Notes: generated by a model from the sequence alone, not told the origin. A stretch of DNA of 64,000 bases from an uncultured Lachnospiraceae bacterium (GCA_947089905.1 CAMUMG010000002.1:124001-188000); one strand, 5' to 3'. Numbered from the stretch's first letter, positions 1 through 9,775 are shown. Program-made: numbers and translations.

Positions 1-2
1 AA

Positions 3-1085
3 TATAATGGTACAGGGCAAAAGTATGAAGATAAAACTTTAATTTATGATGGGATGTTTGTTTTAGGAGAATACGAGGGAAAAGGAAAACTTTACAGAGA
101 AGGAAACTTAATTTATGAAGGTGAATTTGTTCATGGCAGATATCATGGAACAGGACAAAAGTATGAAAATAATGTTTTAATTTATGATGGAATGTTTGCT
201 TTAGGAGAGTATGAGGGAAAGGGAAAACTCTATAGAGAAGGAAATTTAATCTATGAAGGCGAATTTGAAAATAATCAATATCAAGGAAGTGGAAGGTTAT
301 ATTCGAAAAATGCTATACTTTCTTATGAAGGCGAATTTGTAGCAGGAAAATATGAGGGACAGGGAACATTATATTATTCCAATGGTGAGATTGGGTATAA
401 GGGAGAGTTTGCCGACGGAAAATATGAGGGAGAAGGGACACTTTATATAGACAATGGAACACTCCTTTATGAAGGTGGATTTCGAAATGGTGTATATGAT
501 GGAACAGGAACTCTCTACAATACAAAAACAGGAAGGAAATCTTATGAAGGTGATTATCAAAATGGAATTGCATCAGGAAAGGGAGTTATATATAGAGAGA
601 ATGGTCAAATAGATTATCAAGGAGAACTTCTTTTGGGGGAAATTGACTATCCTATATGGTGTAATGCTCCTTTGTCAAAAGTTCGAGAAGCATTTGGAAG
701 GGAAAGTGCGATTGAAGAATTTTCAGAAAGCTTTTTTCTAGTCTATGGATCTAAAAAAATGATATTCGAATTTGATTTTGCAGAGGAGGATCATGAACCA
801 TGTGTTCAAAGGATACTATTTTTTGGAGATCAGACTATTTGGGGAGTAAACTGTAAAATGTCAGTAAATGTCCTGAAAAAGCATTTGGGTTTACAGGTGT
901 ATTCCGAATATACATTTTTGCTTGATGAAGAAGATGTCCGTCGCTTTGAGTTGACAGAAACCTTTATGGAAGTAGAAGAGGAAGTTGATACAATCAAATT
1001 TTTAAAAGATGCGCTATATTTAAGAGCATATAGTAAAATTGGAGGAAAAGAGGTTTTATTTTATGAGATAGGAGGTCAGGAATGA
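3..1085 (+). CDS. MORN-repeat protein, 5' end outside window
   Basis: The reading frame is open from base 3, upstream of the first in-window ATG at 54, and already encodes MORN units there, so the true start lies outside the window. About nine imperfect MORN units of roughly 22 residues (YEGEF..G.YEG.GTLY) fill the N-terminal two thirds up to about base 640. The last ~140 residues are not MORN and are unrecognised. MORN repeats form beta-hairpin arrays used for protein or membrane contact. The stop overlaps the ATG of the next gene by 4 bases (ATGA), so the two are probably translationally coupled. Position in front of eCIS-type genes suggests an accessory role there; this is inference. Confidence 0.85.
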   Translation, partial: YNGTGQKYEDKTLIYDGMFVLGEYEGKGKLYREGNLIYEGEFVHGRYHGTGQKYENNVLIYDGMFALGEYEGKGKLYREGNLIYEGEFENNQYQGSGRLYSKNAILSYEGEFVAGKYEGQGTLYYSNGEIGYKGEFADGKYEGEGTLYIDNGTLLYEGGFRNGVYDGTGTLYNTKTGRKSYEGDYQNGIASGKGVIYRENGQIDYQGELLLGEIDYPIWCNAPLSKVREAFGRESAIEEFSESFFLVYGSKKMIFEFDFAEEDHEPCVQRILFFGDQTIWGVNCKMSVNVLKKHLGLQVYSEYTFLLDEEDVRRFELTETFMEVEEEVDTIKFLKDALYLRAYSKIGGKEVLFYEIGGQE

Positions 1086-4000
1086 GAAAGGTCCGAATTC
1101 TAATAGTGGGAATTTGTATGATGTTTCTTATAGGATGCTTCTTAAAACAAACTCTTATATGGGCTGAAACATTAAATAAAGAAACAAGGCAAGAAACACT
1201 GACCGTAGAAGAAGTTTCACAAATGTCGGAAGATTTTAGTGAGGGTGTTCGCAAAACCTCGATTGATCTAGTAAAAAAACAGATTGAATTACAACAGGCA
1301 AAGGAGGCTATTTTAGATACTAGAAAAAAAGAGAATACAGTTCGATTTTCTCTATTATTTAATATTAAATTTCCTGAAAAACATGGAATACCAAAAGAAA
1401 TTGAATTGATTATGAAAGTCCCTGAAATTCAAACAGAACTCCTTATTTTACAGCAGAAAAAAGTCTATGAAGCACTCCAATCAAAGACAGCAGGAAAAAA
1501 AGCATTTTATGAGGTATTGTTAGGACAGTATGAAACTACATTTTATGAAGAAAGAGTCAAAGAATCCAATACAGTAGCAGATCGGATTCAGAAACAATAT
1601 CACAAAGGAGTGGGAACAAAGGAAGATGTTGAGTATAGTAATGGGGTTAGAGATGAATATAAAAAAGCACTGTCAAATGCGGAAATAAGATATTATCGGA
1701 ATAAAGAAAAGTTAGGAGAGGTAATAGGAGAGGATATTCGATTTTCCTATAACTTTTTGGAGGCTCTTCCTGATCAAAAATTGATACGTTCTGATTTAGA
1801 ACAAGCGATCCAATATGCTTTAGAACATGATTTCGGACTTTATGAAGCACAAAAAAAACAGGAATACGCAGAACAAAGAGTTTCTGAAATACTTGGAATT
1901 TATGAGGGTAAATATTCAAAATATATTACAGATATCAAAAAGTATTTAAAAAGGCAGGAAGGAAAACCTATTGATTATGAAGAGTTTATTCAATTATACA
2001 ATAATACGTTAACTCAGATTGACAGTCCATGGTATGGAAATTATGTAATTAATCTGATTTTTTTTAAAATTCAGATTCCAAAAGAATGGTTTAAAGGAGA
2101 ATATTCTGGGACTAGATATTTAGAGGATCAAAAATATGCTTTATTTGTTGCTTTAGTAGAACGAGAACAGGCACAAAAAAATACACAACAGATCCAGAAA
2201 ACATTAATTTCTTCTATTCGAGATTCCTTTGAAGTATTAAAACAGATGCAATCTTCACTAAAAGAAGCAGAAAAAAATCAAAGACAGAAGGAACAGATCT
2301 ATCAAGAGGAATTAAAGTCGAATCAAAAAGGACTGACTTCATTTTCTAGTTTAGAAGCTTCAAAAAATAATCTATATGAACAACAAAAAACTTTATTTGA
2401 AATGCGTATAGAGTATGCAAAGGCATTAGAGGATTTTAATGAAATAACAGCAGGATATATAGAAAACCTTTTAAATGGAACTGTTTTAGAGGATCCAAAT
2501 CGTTATGAATCAGGAGATTCTTTAAAACCTTCGTGGTACTTAATTCCAGATACAGCAGGGTATCGTTTTACTTTTGGAGTAAATATTCCTTCTGGATATG
2601 AAGTGGATTCTTATGAATTATGTTATCAGGATATTGTAATTGGGACAAAAAAGGAAGTGAAAGAACAACTTATTCATCTTGGATTGACATATGAAAATAC
2701 TTCTCTGTTACAATTAAAGTTTTATCAAGATGATAAATTAGGATATATTTCCTATATCGATGGTACAAGTTATGGTGGAGAATTAGTCTTGACACCTGTA
2801 AAAGAAGCAGTATTTCCATTTGAAAATCTGGAAGATGGAATGGCAGTTGGACAGTGGAGCTTTTTATCAGAAGATGGGTTATTAGGAAAATTCGAATTTG
2901 CCATAAATGGTTATTATGAATATGAAGAATATGTTCTTCGCTATGAAACAACAGAGATTGCAAAGGGAAATAAAAAAGAATCTATTCAAACACTATCTCT
3001 CTATTTTAGTAACCCAGAAGCTTTAGCGATTGATCTTTATCAAAATAGAGAAAAGACACAGACATTTGGTCTTGTTTTAACAGAAGAGCAAAGCGGCAAT
3101 ATAGTCTATTTAAAAGATGATATTATAGAAGAAAAATCCCTATTTCAGATGATGAAAATAGAAGATACACAATTAGAAGTTCGCCCGGATGCTTCCGAAT
3201 TTCCAGATCAGACACTATTGATAGGAACTCATGCAATAGCATTAAATGCAATGACTGATGAATTATTTGAACTTGCTTCTAAGAGTGCAGAAGAATCTGG
3301 ACAGACAAAAATTTATTATAAATCCGATTTAACTTCTGGCATATGGTATGATATTACATCTGCAAAAGATGTCACAGGGATTATGAAGGGTGGGAAGGTT
3401 GTTACAAATCGAGAAATTAATGCTCTTTTATTAGTATATTATACCAAGCCTTCTGGAGTTACTATTGTATTTGGAACTTCAAATGGAACAAGCATTTATT
3501 TATCTGATTTGAATTCTCCCTCTGATCCAAAAAATTTGACAGAGTGTGAAGAATTAGACAGAGAGCGAGAAATTCAGACACAATTATATAAGAATACTTC
3601 TAAACAAGACTATAAAACACAGATGAAAAGTTTAGACAGACTTTTGGAAAAAATAGAAGATCCCCAGATAGAACAAGTAACAAAACAACTTCATGCACTA
3701 GAAGATTTTATAATCGTTCTTACACAACAAAAAGTAGAACAGGAAACACTCGATATAGTACAAAATATAAAGAATGAACAGAGAGAAAAGCGACTTTTAC
3801 GTGCCTATATTATAATGAGAGATAGAATTAATACAGAGATAGAAAAGTTAGATCTCCTTGAAAATGCAGATCTTCTTCAAAAATATAATACTGCTTTGAC
3901 TGCTATAGAATCTTCTATAAATGAGTTAGAACCATCTCTACAAGAACAGGATAGTTTGTCAAACCTCCTTTCTAAATCAAAGGAACAGATGCTTATTTTC

Positions 4001-5758
4001 GCACAAAGACAAGATTATGAAGCAGCATTAAAGCAAGTAGATCGAATTGTTGCGGGGGAAACCATGTGGGAAAAAACGATCTCTTCCCAAACGCAAAAAG
4101 AGATTCAAGAGGAAATTCTTTCAGAAGTGATCAAAACAACATCAGATGATCTCACAGAACAAGTACATATAGGAGAAAGTGAAGAGTATCGCAGAGCAAA
4201 AGCAGATGGAGAAAGAAAAGAAGTATTAGATTCTATAAAGCAAAAGCAACTTTCTAAGGTAGAACAAACACTTTCAGAATTAGATTCCTATTATGAAAAT
4301 TTGCTTTCAAAAACGGAAGAACCATCAGAAAAAGTTGCTCTGTATAAAGAAAAGGAAGCCTTTCATACAAGATTATTACTTCAAGTAAAAGATTCTGACC
4401 TAGCAGATGAACTGTCAGATCAACTTGAACAAGCTTTATTTTTAACAAGAGAAGAAACCGATCAAATCATGCTCTCCTACAGTAGTGAATATCAAAGCGT
4501 GATATCACAAATACAAGAAACAGAAAAAGCCTTAGAAGAATTGAACTTGAAGTATTTAGATGCACTAGAGGAGGGGGAGATAGAAACGACTGTACAGTTA
4601 AAAGGGAATGTTGAAAATGCAGAAGAAAAGTTAGAAAGTGAAAAAGAAAAACTGGAACAGATAAAACAGGCGTTTGTCGATGGAATTTATGTCCCAGATT
4701 TTAATATTAGTAAGAAGGAGGAAGAAATATTACAAAAGAAAGCGGTTGAGAAAGAATTAGAACAGCTATCTAAGGCTGAAAAAGTAAAACCACTTTCAGA
4801 AAAAGAACAGGAAAGATATCAACATTTATTACAAGAAAAGATAGAGTTAGAAATTTTGTATTTGGAACAGATTACAGAAAAGGAAGAATTAATTTCTGAA
4901 TTGATAGACCAGCCGAAATTTATTTTAGAAGAAATTCCAGAATGGAAGGAAGTTACTGCTGTTATAGAACCACTTCAACAATGGATAAGTACAAAAGCAG
5001 ATTATAAAAAAAGGCTGGATCTAATAGACAATCCTATGACTCGACTAGGAATTTTAGAAAAAGAGCAACAGGAACTTTTAGGGATCTCTCAAGAGATGAA
5101 AGTAGTTTCAGAAAAAGCACAAAAGGAAAGAAAACAATTTCTAAAAACAGCCGCAGACTGTGGCGTGAAACTACTTAAAGTGGATCAGACACATTTGGAT
5201 AGTATGATAGAAAAAGAGAAAGAAAAATTAGTTGTACAAAAAGAAACACTTTTGGGGGATATTTCAGCATTACCAAATGAAGATATACAAATTGTAAAAG
5301 AATTAATAGATACTTTAACCATATCACAAATGGAAGAAATCATTACACTGGCAGAAAATTTTCAAAAAGAAGCGGATAAGTGGAATTCGGAAGTGGTTTT
5401 ACCTTGGAATTTTATCTTAGAAGGAGTGACAGAACAGCCAATAATTTTATCTAAATTTCCTATTCAGATTAACAAAAAAATTTTGGTTCCAGCACAAGAG
5501 ATGATACTTGCTCTTGGTGGTACATTTCATTATAGTATACAAAATTCAGTTCTAATTTTACGGGGACAGGGAAAATGGATAGAATTAATTCCTAACGATT
5601 CGCAAAGCTATTTCAATGATAGAAAAAAAACTTTATCGATTGCACCTATTCAGAGTGCTGATGGGACAATTTATGTACCAATAGAGTGTTTTGAACAGAT
5701 ATATAATCTAAAAACAACAAAGATTGGGGACTGTTGGATTTCTAAAAAAATACAGTAA
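1082..5758 (+). CDS. Large exported coiled-coil protein, TolC-like N-terminal half, CuAO-like C-terminus
   Basis: This 1558-residue protein starts with a signal sequence (hydrophobic residues ~5-28) that contains a possible lipobox LIGC at Cys19. Residues ~40-470 are long amphipathic helices in an arrangement resembling the outer-membrane efflux (TolC) fold. Residues ~490-840 look beta-rich, ~850-1440 are coiled coil rich in E, K and Q, and the last ~110 residues resemble the copper amine oxidase N-terminal-like domain common in exported Firmicutes proteins (LVPAQEMILALGGTF ... YVPIECFEQIY). It follows the MORN gene with a 4-base overlap and precedes the Pvc16-like gene. I infer a cell-envelope component or anchor of the injection apparatus; no enzymatic function can be assigned. 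Domain limits are read by eye. Confidence 0.75.
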   Translation: MRKVRILIVGICMMFLIGCFLKQTLIWAETLNKETRQETLTVEEVSQMSEDFSEGVRKTSIDLVKKQIELQQAKEAILDTRKKENTVRFSLLFNIKFPEKHGIPKEIELIMKVPEIQTELLILQQKKVYEALQSKTAGKKAFYEVLLGQYETTFYEERVKESNTVADRIQKQYHKGVGTKEDVEYSNGVRDEYKKALSNAEIRYYRNKEKLGEVIGEDIRFSYNFLEALPDQKLIRSDLEQAIQYALEHDFGLYEAQKKQEYAEQRVSEILGIYEGKYSKYITDIKKYLKRQEGKPIDYEEFIQLYNNTLTQIDSPWYGNYVINLIFFKIQIPKEWFKGEYSGTRYLEDQKYALFVALVEREQAQKNTQQIQKTLISSIRDSFEVLKQMQSSLKEAEKNQRQKEQIYQEELKSNQKGLTSFSSLEASKNNLYEQQKTLFEMRIEYAKALEDFNEITAGYIENLLNGTVLEDPNRYESGDSLKPSWYLIPDTAGYRFTFGVNIPSGYEVDSYELCYQDIVIGTKKEVKEQLIHLGLTYENTSLLQLKFYQDDKLGYISYIDGTSYGGELVLTPVKEAVFPFENLEDGMAVGQWSFLSEDGLLGKFEFAINGYYEYEEYVLRYETTEIAKGNKKESIQTLSLYFSNPEALAIDLYQNREKTQTFGLVLTEEQSGNIVYLKDDIIEEKSLFQMMKIEDTQLEVRPDASEFPDQTLLIGTHAIALNAMTDELFELASKSAEESGQTKIYYKSDLTSGIWYDITSAKDVTGIMKGGKVVTNREINALLLVYYTKPSGVTIVFGTSNGTSIYLSDLNSPSDPKNLTECEELDREREIQTQLYKNTSKQDYKTQMKSLDRLLEKIEDPQIEQVTKQLHALEDFIIVLTQQKVEQETLDIVQNIKNEQREKRLLRAYIIMRDRINTEIEKLDLLENADLLQKYNTALTAIESSINELEPSLQEQDSLSNLLSKSKEQMLIFAQRQDYEAALKQVDRIVAGETMWEKTISSQTQKEIQEEILSEVIKTTSDDLTEQVHIGESEEYRRAKADGERKEVLDSIKQKQLSKVEQTLSELDSYYENLLSKTEEPSEKVALYKEKEAFHTRLLLQVKDSDLADELSDQLEQALFLTREETDQIMLSYSSEYQSVISQIQETEKALEELNLKYLDALEEGEIETTVQLKGNVENAEEKLESEKEKLEQIKQAFVDGIYVPDFNISKKEEEILQKKAVEKELEQLSKAEKVKPLSEKEQERYQHLLQEKIELEILYLEQITEKEELISELIDQPKFILEEIPEWKEVTAVIEPLQQWISTKADYKKRLDLIDNPMTRLGILEKEQQELLGISQEMKVVSEKAQKERKQFLKTAADCGVKLLKVDQTHLDSMIEKEKEKLVVQKETLLGDISALPNEDIQIVKELIDTLTISQMEEIITLAENFQKEADKWNSEVVLPWNFILEGVTEQPIILSKFPIQINKKILVPAQEMILALGGTFHYSIQNSVLILRGQGKWIELIPNDSQSYFNDRKKTLSIAPIQSADGTIYVPIECFEQIYNLKTTKIGDCWISKKIQ

Positions 5759-5771
5759 AGAGGAAAAAATA

Positions 5772-6359
5772 TTGGGAAGTTATACAATAATTGCAGATGT
5801 AAGCCGTTCTATTGTAGAAATGCTTCGTAAAACGATGATTCCAGAACCAATACAAAAAGAAGAAGGAATAGGACTTTGTTCACCAAATGATAGAGGAAAT
5901 CATATATTAGGAATTTATCTTTATGACTTAGAGGAAAATCCAGAACAGCGGTCAAAAGAAAGAAGATATCTGGATAGAGAACATTATAAAGAACCTCCTA
6001 TATCTATTAATTTGTACTATATGTTGTTTGCCTATTCAGATGCTGATCCTGCAAATCGTATTTATGATGAACAAAGAATTTTAGGTCGTGCAATTCAGCA
6101 GATGAATGAAAACCGCAGACTGACTGATGAATACTTAAAAGGAACACTAAAAGAAAAGGAGGAATTTATAGAACTTGCGATGATTCCAATTTCTCTTGAA
6201 GAAAAGGTTCGAATCTGGTCTTTATTTCAACAGCCATATCGAATTTGTGCATTTTATAAGGCAGGTCCAGTATTTTTAGAATCAACAAAGATCTTCCAGA
6301 CAAAACGGGTGAAAGAAGTTCATATTTTACTTGAAGAAAAGGGAAAAAATAAAACATAA
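5772..6359 (+). CDS. Pvc16/Afp16-like sheath-terminator protein (DUF4255)
   Basis: The N-terminus SYTIIADVSRSIVEMLRK, followed by NHILGIYLYDLEENPEQR, PPISINLYYMLFAYS and IYDEQRILGRAIQQM, matches the Pvc16 N-terminal (DUF4255) family, which caps the sheath-tube complex in extracellular contractile injection systems. I chose the TTG at 5772 because an AGAGGA ribosome binding site lies 8-13 bases upstream and this start gives the family's usual N-terminus. An in-frame ATG at 5724 would overlap the preceding gene by 35 bases. The product is 195 residues, about the size of the N-terminal domain alone. Baseplate, sheath and tube genes would be expected upstream, outside the window. Confidence 0.8.
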   Translation: MGSYTIIADVSRSIVEMLRKTMIPEPIQKEEGIGLCSPNDRGNHILGIYLYDLEENPEQRSKERRYLDREHYKEPPISINLYYMLFAYSDADPANRIYDEQRILGRAIQQMNENRRLTDEYLKGTLKEKEEFIELAMIPISLEEKVRIWSLFQQPYRICAFYKAGPVFLESTKIFQTKRVKEVHILLEEKGKNKT

Positions 6360-6375
6360 GAGAAAGGAGAGCCAT

Positions 6376-6762
6376 ATGGGGATAGCAGTATGTAATAGTG
6401 CACAATGTATGTGTAGTTTTGGGGCTGCACCCTGTCCACTTACCATAGTTTCTAATACAAATACGTTAACAAGCGGACAACCTCTTGCTGTAGTGACAGA
6501 TATGAAACCAGTTAATCTTTCAGGATTTGGGATGTGTAGTTCTATGGCAAATCCAGCAGTATCCTCAGCAACAGCAGCGGCACTTGGAGTATTAACTCCA
6601 CAGCCCTGTGTACCAGTAATTTCATCTCCCTTTATGCCAGGCAGTCCAACAGTATTAGTAAAAGGGACTCCTGTATTAACAAATGATTCTAAAACATTTT
6701 GTGCTTATGCGGGAATTATTACAATTACATCTGCGGGAAATACACAAGTTATTGTAAAATAG
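6376..6762 (+). CDS. DUF4280 PAAR-like spike-tip protein
   Basis: The 128-residue protein contains the DUF4280 signature: a Cys-rich start (CMCSFGAAPCPL), the FGMCSSMANP segment, PQPCVPV, and GTPVLTNDSKTFCAYAG near the end. DUF4280 proteins resemble the PAAR tip that sharpens the spike of type VI and extracellular contractile injection machines. The ATG at 6376 follows AAAGGAGA by about 6 bases; an in-frame upstream ATG at 6331 lies inside the previous gene. It is last in the operon with the Pvc16-like gene. The pairing of DUF4255 and DUF4280 is the main reason for calling this an eCIS locus. Confidence 0.85.
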   Translation: MGIAVCNSAQCMCSFGAAPCPLTIVSNTNTLTSGQPLAVVTDMKPVNLSGFGMCSSMANPAVSSATAAALGVLTPQPCVPVISSPFMPGSPTVLVKGTPVLTNDSKTFCAYAGIITITSAGNTQVIVK

Positions 6763-6917
6763 GAACAGAGAATTATAAAAGATCAAGAGAAATTTAAGTT
6801 AAAGTAAGGGATACTTGAAGTTAAAAAAATATTTTTTATGTATATTTTATATTTTTTAACAAACAATATCAATAGAGCAATAATAAAACTATCGATGAAA
6901 ATATTGGAGGAAATGAA

Positions 6918-7463
6918 ATGAAAGCAACAGGAATTGTTAGAAGAATAGACGATCTAGGAAGAGTAGTTGTACCAAAGGAAATTCGTAGAACACTTCGAAT
7001 TCGGGAAGGAGATCCATTAGAAATTTTTACGGATCGAGAGGGAGAAATTATTTTAAAGAAATATTCTCCAATCGGAGAACTGTCACAGTTTGCAAAACAG
7101 TATGCAGAATCCATTGCACAGACAACGGGACATATTGTAGCGATTACGGATAAAGATCAATTTATTGCTGTAGCTGGTGCCTCAAAAAAAGAATGGATTG
7201 GAAAGCCAATTACCAAAGAATTAGAGGGTATGATAAATGAACGAGAAAGTGTCAGTGCAGCGAAAGAAGAAAAGAACTTTATTCAAGTCAGTCAAGAAGA
7301 TGAAGATGTAGCCTTTGAAACGATTGCACCAATTATATGTGAAGGAGATGCGATTGGTTCAGTAGTAGTTTTAACCAAAGATGCAAAAGAAAAGTTTGGC
7401 GAGTTAGAGGTAAAAGTTGCTGCAACTGCAGCCGCCTTTTTAGGAAAACAAATGGAAGGATAA
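6918..7463 (+). CDS. spoVT: Stage V sporulation protein T, AbrB-family regulator
   Basis: SpoVT is a DNA-binding regulator active in the forespore during sporulation. The first ~50 residues are a typical AbrB/MazE swapped-hairpin domain (MKATGIVRRIDDLGRVVVPK ... RTLRIREGDPLEIF) and residues ~55-178 match the GAF-like C-terminal domain of SpoVT (HIVAITDKDQFIAVAG). Length (181 aa) is normal for the family. A strong GGAGG site lies 8 bases before the ATG. It is monocistronic, ending at a terminator shared with the convergent repressor gene. Its presence indicates an endospore-forming lineage. Confidence 0.95.
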   Translation: MKATGIVRRIDDLGRVVVPKEIRRTLRIREGDPLEIFTDREGEIILKKYSPIGELSQFAKQYAESIAQTTGHIVAITDKDQFIAVAGASKKEWIGKPITKELEGMINERESVSAAKEEKNFIQVSQEDEDVAFETIAPIICEGDAIGSVVVLTKDAKEKFGELEVKVAATAAAFLGKQMEG

Positions 7464-7465
7464 TC

Positions 7466-7519
7466 AAAACCCTTCTGAACAGATAGGTACCAAAAGACTT
7501 ATTTGTCCAGAAGGGTTTT
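7466..7519. terminator. Bidirectional terminator between spoVT and the DtxR-type gene
   Basis: A perfect 12-bp inverted repeat (7466-7477 AAAACCCTTCTG with 7508-7519) encloses a ~30-nt partly paired loop and is flanked by A and T tracts. It can terminate both convergent genes. Confidence 0.75.
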
Positions 7520-7536
7520 AAATTTTCTAGTATTTT

Positions 7537-7950
7537 TTATTTTTCTAATAATTCTGCAATATGTAAAAGTGTTCGGAAATCAATAAAATGTTCTACCTTT
7601 TCTACTTGTTCTAATTCATTTTCAGAATGATTAATCTGACAGAAAAAACGGTGTAAAATATCATGGCGAAAAAGCAGATAGGAGCCAAGTTCCAGACCAG
7701 CAGAAGTTAAAGTAATAATTCCATATTTTTCAAAATGAACAAATCCATTTGCCTTTAAATTAGAAATCATTTTAGAAGCAGAGGAAGGTTTTACATGAAG
7801 ATATTCTGCGACTTGACTAATACGTAAAGGTTTATTTTCTCTATTTAGACGATAGAGCATTTCTAAATAATCTTCCATTGCAGTAGTAACCTTTTTCCCT
7901 TCTAATAGAGAATAGCCTTTTAATGTATAATATTTTTCTGATAAGTCCAT
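7537..7950 (-). CDS. DtxR/MntR-family metal-dependent repressor
   Basis: The 137-residue protein has the DtxR-family winged helix: TTAMEDYLEMLYRL, then LRISQVAEYLHVKPSSASKM as recognition region, then GFVHFEKYGIITLT. The dimerisation helices with RHDILHRFF and EVEHFIDF-type metal-binding acidic and His residues follow. Such proteins bind Fe(II) or Mn(II) and repress metal uptake genes. It is transcribed divergently from feoA and feoB, which makes those genes its likely targets. It is shorter than full DtxR (no SH3-like domain), as in MntR. Whether the metal is iron or manganese cannot be told from sequence alone. Confidence 0.85.
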   Translation of the reverse strand: MDLSEKYYTLKGYSLLEGKKVTTAMEDYLEMLYRLNRENKPLRISQVAEYLHVKPSSASKMISNLKANGFVHFEKYGIITLTSAGLELGSYLLFRHDILHRFFCQINHSENELEQVEKVEHFIDFRTLLHIAELLEK

Positions 7951-8079
7951 TGAACATCACCATCCATTTCTGTTTTAATAAAAGAACCCTTCCTAAAAAT
8001 AATCTATATCACAAGAATAAAAATAAGGCATATGTTAGTATATGGAAACTTTGTTGCGATATGCTAATCAGTACAGATA

Positions 8080-8100
8080 CATGAATAAAAATTTTATAAA
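8080..8100. repeat. Solo 21-bp match to an end of the 228-bp repeat
   Basis: This stretch, starting CATGAATAAAAATTTTATA, matches the terminus of the structured repeat at 26873-27098 (read on its opposite strand) over its whole length, but the rest of the repeat is absent. It sits just upstream of feoA. It may be a leftover repeat end or a shared target/regulatory sequence. Confidence 0.5.
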
Positions 8101-8126
8101 TTCAGATCATAGAAATGGAGATGGAT

Positions 8127-8384
8127 ATGAAACAGATAAAAGGAAAAAGATTAACGGATTTAAAACCGGGAGAGAGTGCAATAATGAAAGCATTAGATAG
8201 TAAAAGTAAAATCCGCAGACGTCTGTTTGACCTTGGTTTTCTTTGTGGAACTCCAATCAAATGTCTTACGCAAAGCCCATTGGGAGATCCGATTGCTTAT
8301 ATTGTCAGGGGTACAGTCATTGCCCTACGAAAAGAGGACGCTTTTTGTGTATTAATAGAAGAAAAGGATAGAGGACAATTATAA
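8127..8384 (+). CDS. feoA: Ferrous iron transport protein A
   Basis: This small SH3-like protein (85 aa from this start) matches FeoA: LTDLKPGESAIMKAL, RRRLFDLGFLCGTPIKCL, GDPIAYIVRGTVIALRKEDA. FeoA assists the FeoB Fe(II) permease. In-frame ATGs exist at 8115, 8121 and 8127; I favour 8127 because a GGAG site lies about 6 bases upstream, but 8115 is possible and would give 89 aa. It is 65 bases upstream of feoB and presumably co-transcribed, under control of the divergent DtxR-type repressor. Confidence 0.9.
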   Translation: MKQIKGKRLTDLKPGESAIMKALDSKSKIRRRLFDLGFLCGTPIKCLTQSPLGDPIAYIVRGTVIALRKEDAFCVLIEEKDRGQL

Positions 8385-8449
8385 TAATCTTTAGAGGTAT
8401 CGCAGACATAAATTTAATATAAAAAAGCTGTATAGAAGGGAGAGGAAAT

Positions 8450-9757
8450 ATGGGCCAAAATGGAATAGAAAAAGAATTTGTCCTTCAAAAAAAATCGCCA
8501 GATGACAAGGTTATTGCTTTGGCAGGAAATCCAAATGTAGGAAAGAGCACAGTATTTAATGCACTGACAGGATTAAAACAGCATACCGGAAATTGGTCTG
8601 GAAAAACGATAGCAAATGCTCAAGGATATTGTGTGTATCGTGATCAAAGATATTTGTTTGTGGATATTCCAGGATGTTATTCTTTAATGGCACATTCTAC
8701 GGAGGAAGAGGTAGCACGTGATTTTATCTGTTTTTCTCACCCTGATGCAGTCGTTGTCGTCTGTGATGCTACTTGTTTAGAACGGAATATGACATTAGTT
8801 CTTCAGATTTTAGAAGTAGAACCTAAAACAGTAGTTTGTGTCAATTTAATGGACGAGGCGAAAAAGAAAGGGCTAAAACTAGATCTTGCTCTTTTACAAC
8901 AGCGACTAGGTGTTCCTGTTATTGGAATTTCTGCACGTTCCAAAACAGGTTTAGATCAAATTTTTGACGGATTACAGACAATTTGGAAGAAAGATTCTCA
9001 GTCTGTTGCAGCAATTCACATAGATTATGGGAAAGAGTTAGAAGAATTACTTTCTGTTATAGAAACTATTTTGATTGAAGAGTTTCCAGATTTGTCTAAC
9101 ACTCGTTGGCTTAGTTTACGATTGTTAGATGCAGAACCTGAGTTTTTGGATTCTATTTTTCAAAATTTGTGTGAAAATAATAGAAATAAAGAAAAAGAAA
9201 TTGATATATTTGATAGAATACAGAAAGAAGTAGCACAAAGAAAACTTATCCTCCCACAGATACAGGATAACATTGCCTACGCCAATGGACAGAAGGCATC
9301 TGAGTTGTTAGACGGGGTAGTGATGGGATTAGAACGGGAATATAATTGGAAAGATAGATACTTCGATTGGATTTTCACAAGTAAATGGCTTGGATTTCCG
9401 ATTATGTTTCTTCTATTGCTCGGAATATTTTGGATAACAATGATAGGAGCAAATTATCCATCAGAAATATTAGCAAAAGGGTTATTTTTCTTAGAAGATC
9501 GATTAGAAAAATGTTTTTTATGGATTGGACTGCCAAATCTCTTTATAGAGGCATTTGTTCATGGTATTTATCGAGTAGTGGCATGGGTAGTTTCGGTTAT
9601 GCTTCCGCCAATGGCTATTTTTTTCCCACTTTTCACTATTTTAGAGGACTTTGGATATCTTCCAAGAGTTGCATTTAATTTAGATCGATGTTTTCACTGT
9701 TGTAAAGCCTGCGGAAAGCAGGCTTTGACAATGATGATGGATTTTAGGAACTTGTAA
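8450..9757 (+). pseudogene. feoB: feoB 5' part, interrupted by integrative element
   Basis: FeoB is the membrane Fe(II) permease with a GTPase domain. This part holds the G domain (GNPNVGKST P-loop at ~24, VDIPGCYSL, NLMD) and the first membrane helices, then stops shortly after GKQALTMMM, where the family continues with G(F/L)GCNAAGV. The last five codons (DFRNL) belong to the inserted element. The rest of the gene lies at 20365-21203. Joining 8450-9740 with 20365-21203 gives 2130 bases, an exact 709-codon frame, so the break comes from insertion and not decay. Fe(II) uptake by this system should be lost while the element is integrated. Confidence 0.93.
9731..9754. other. attL junction
   Basis: feoB sequence ending ATGATGATGG is followed directly by the element end, containing TTTAGGAACTTG. 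The shared core ATGATGG is at 9734-9740. Confidence 0.8.
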
Positions 9758-9775
9758 TTATTAGAGTATGTATTG

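Noticed and set aside
1082..5758. Interpretation as a plain SMC or myosin-like coiled-coil protein
   Set aside because: The signal sequence, beta-rich centre and CuAO-like end point to an exported protein; there is no ATPase head.
9385..9678. 97-codon frame within feoB on the same strand
   Set aside because: It is a shadow in another frame of the FeoB membrane region, without its own start signal.
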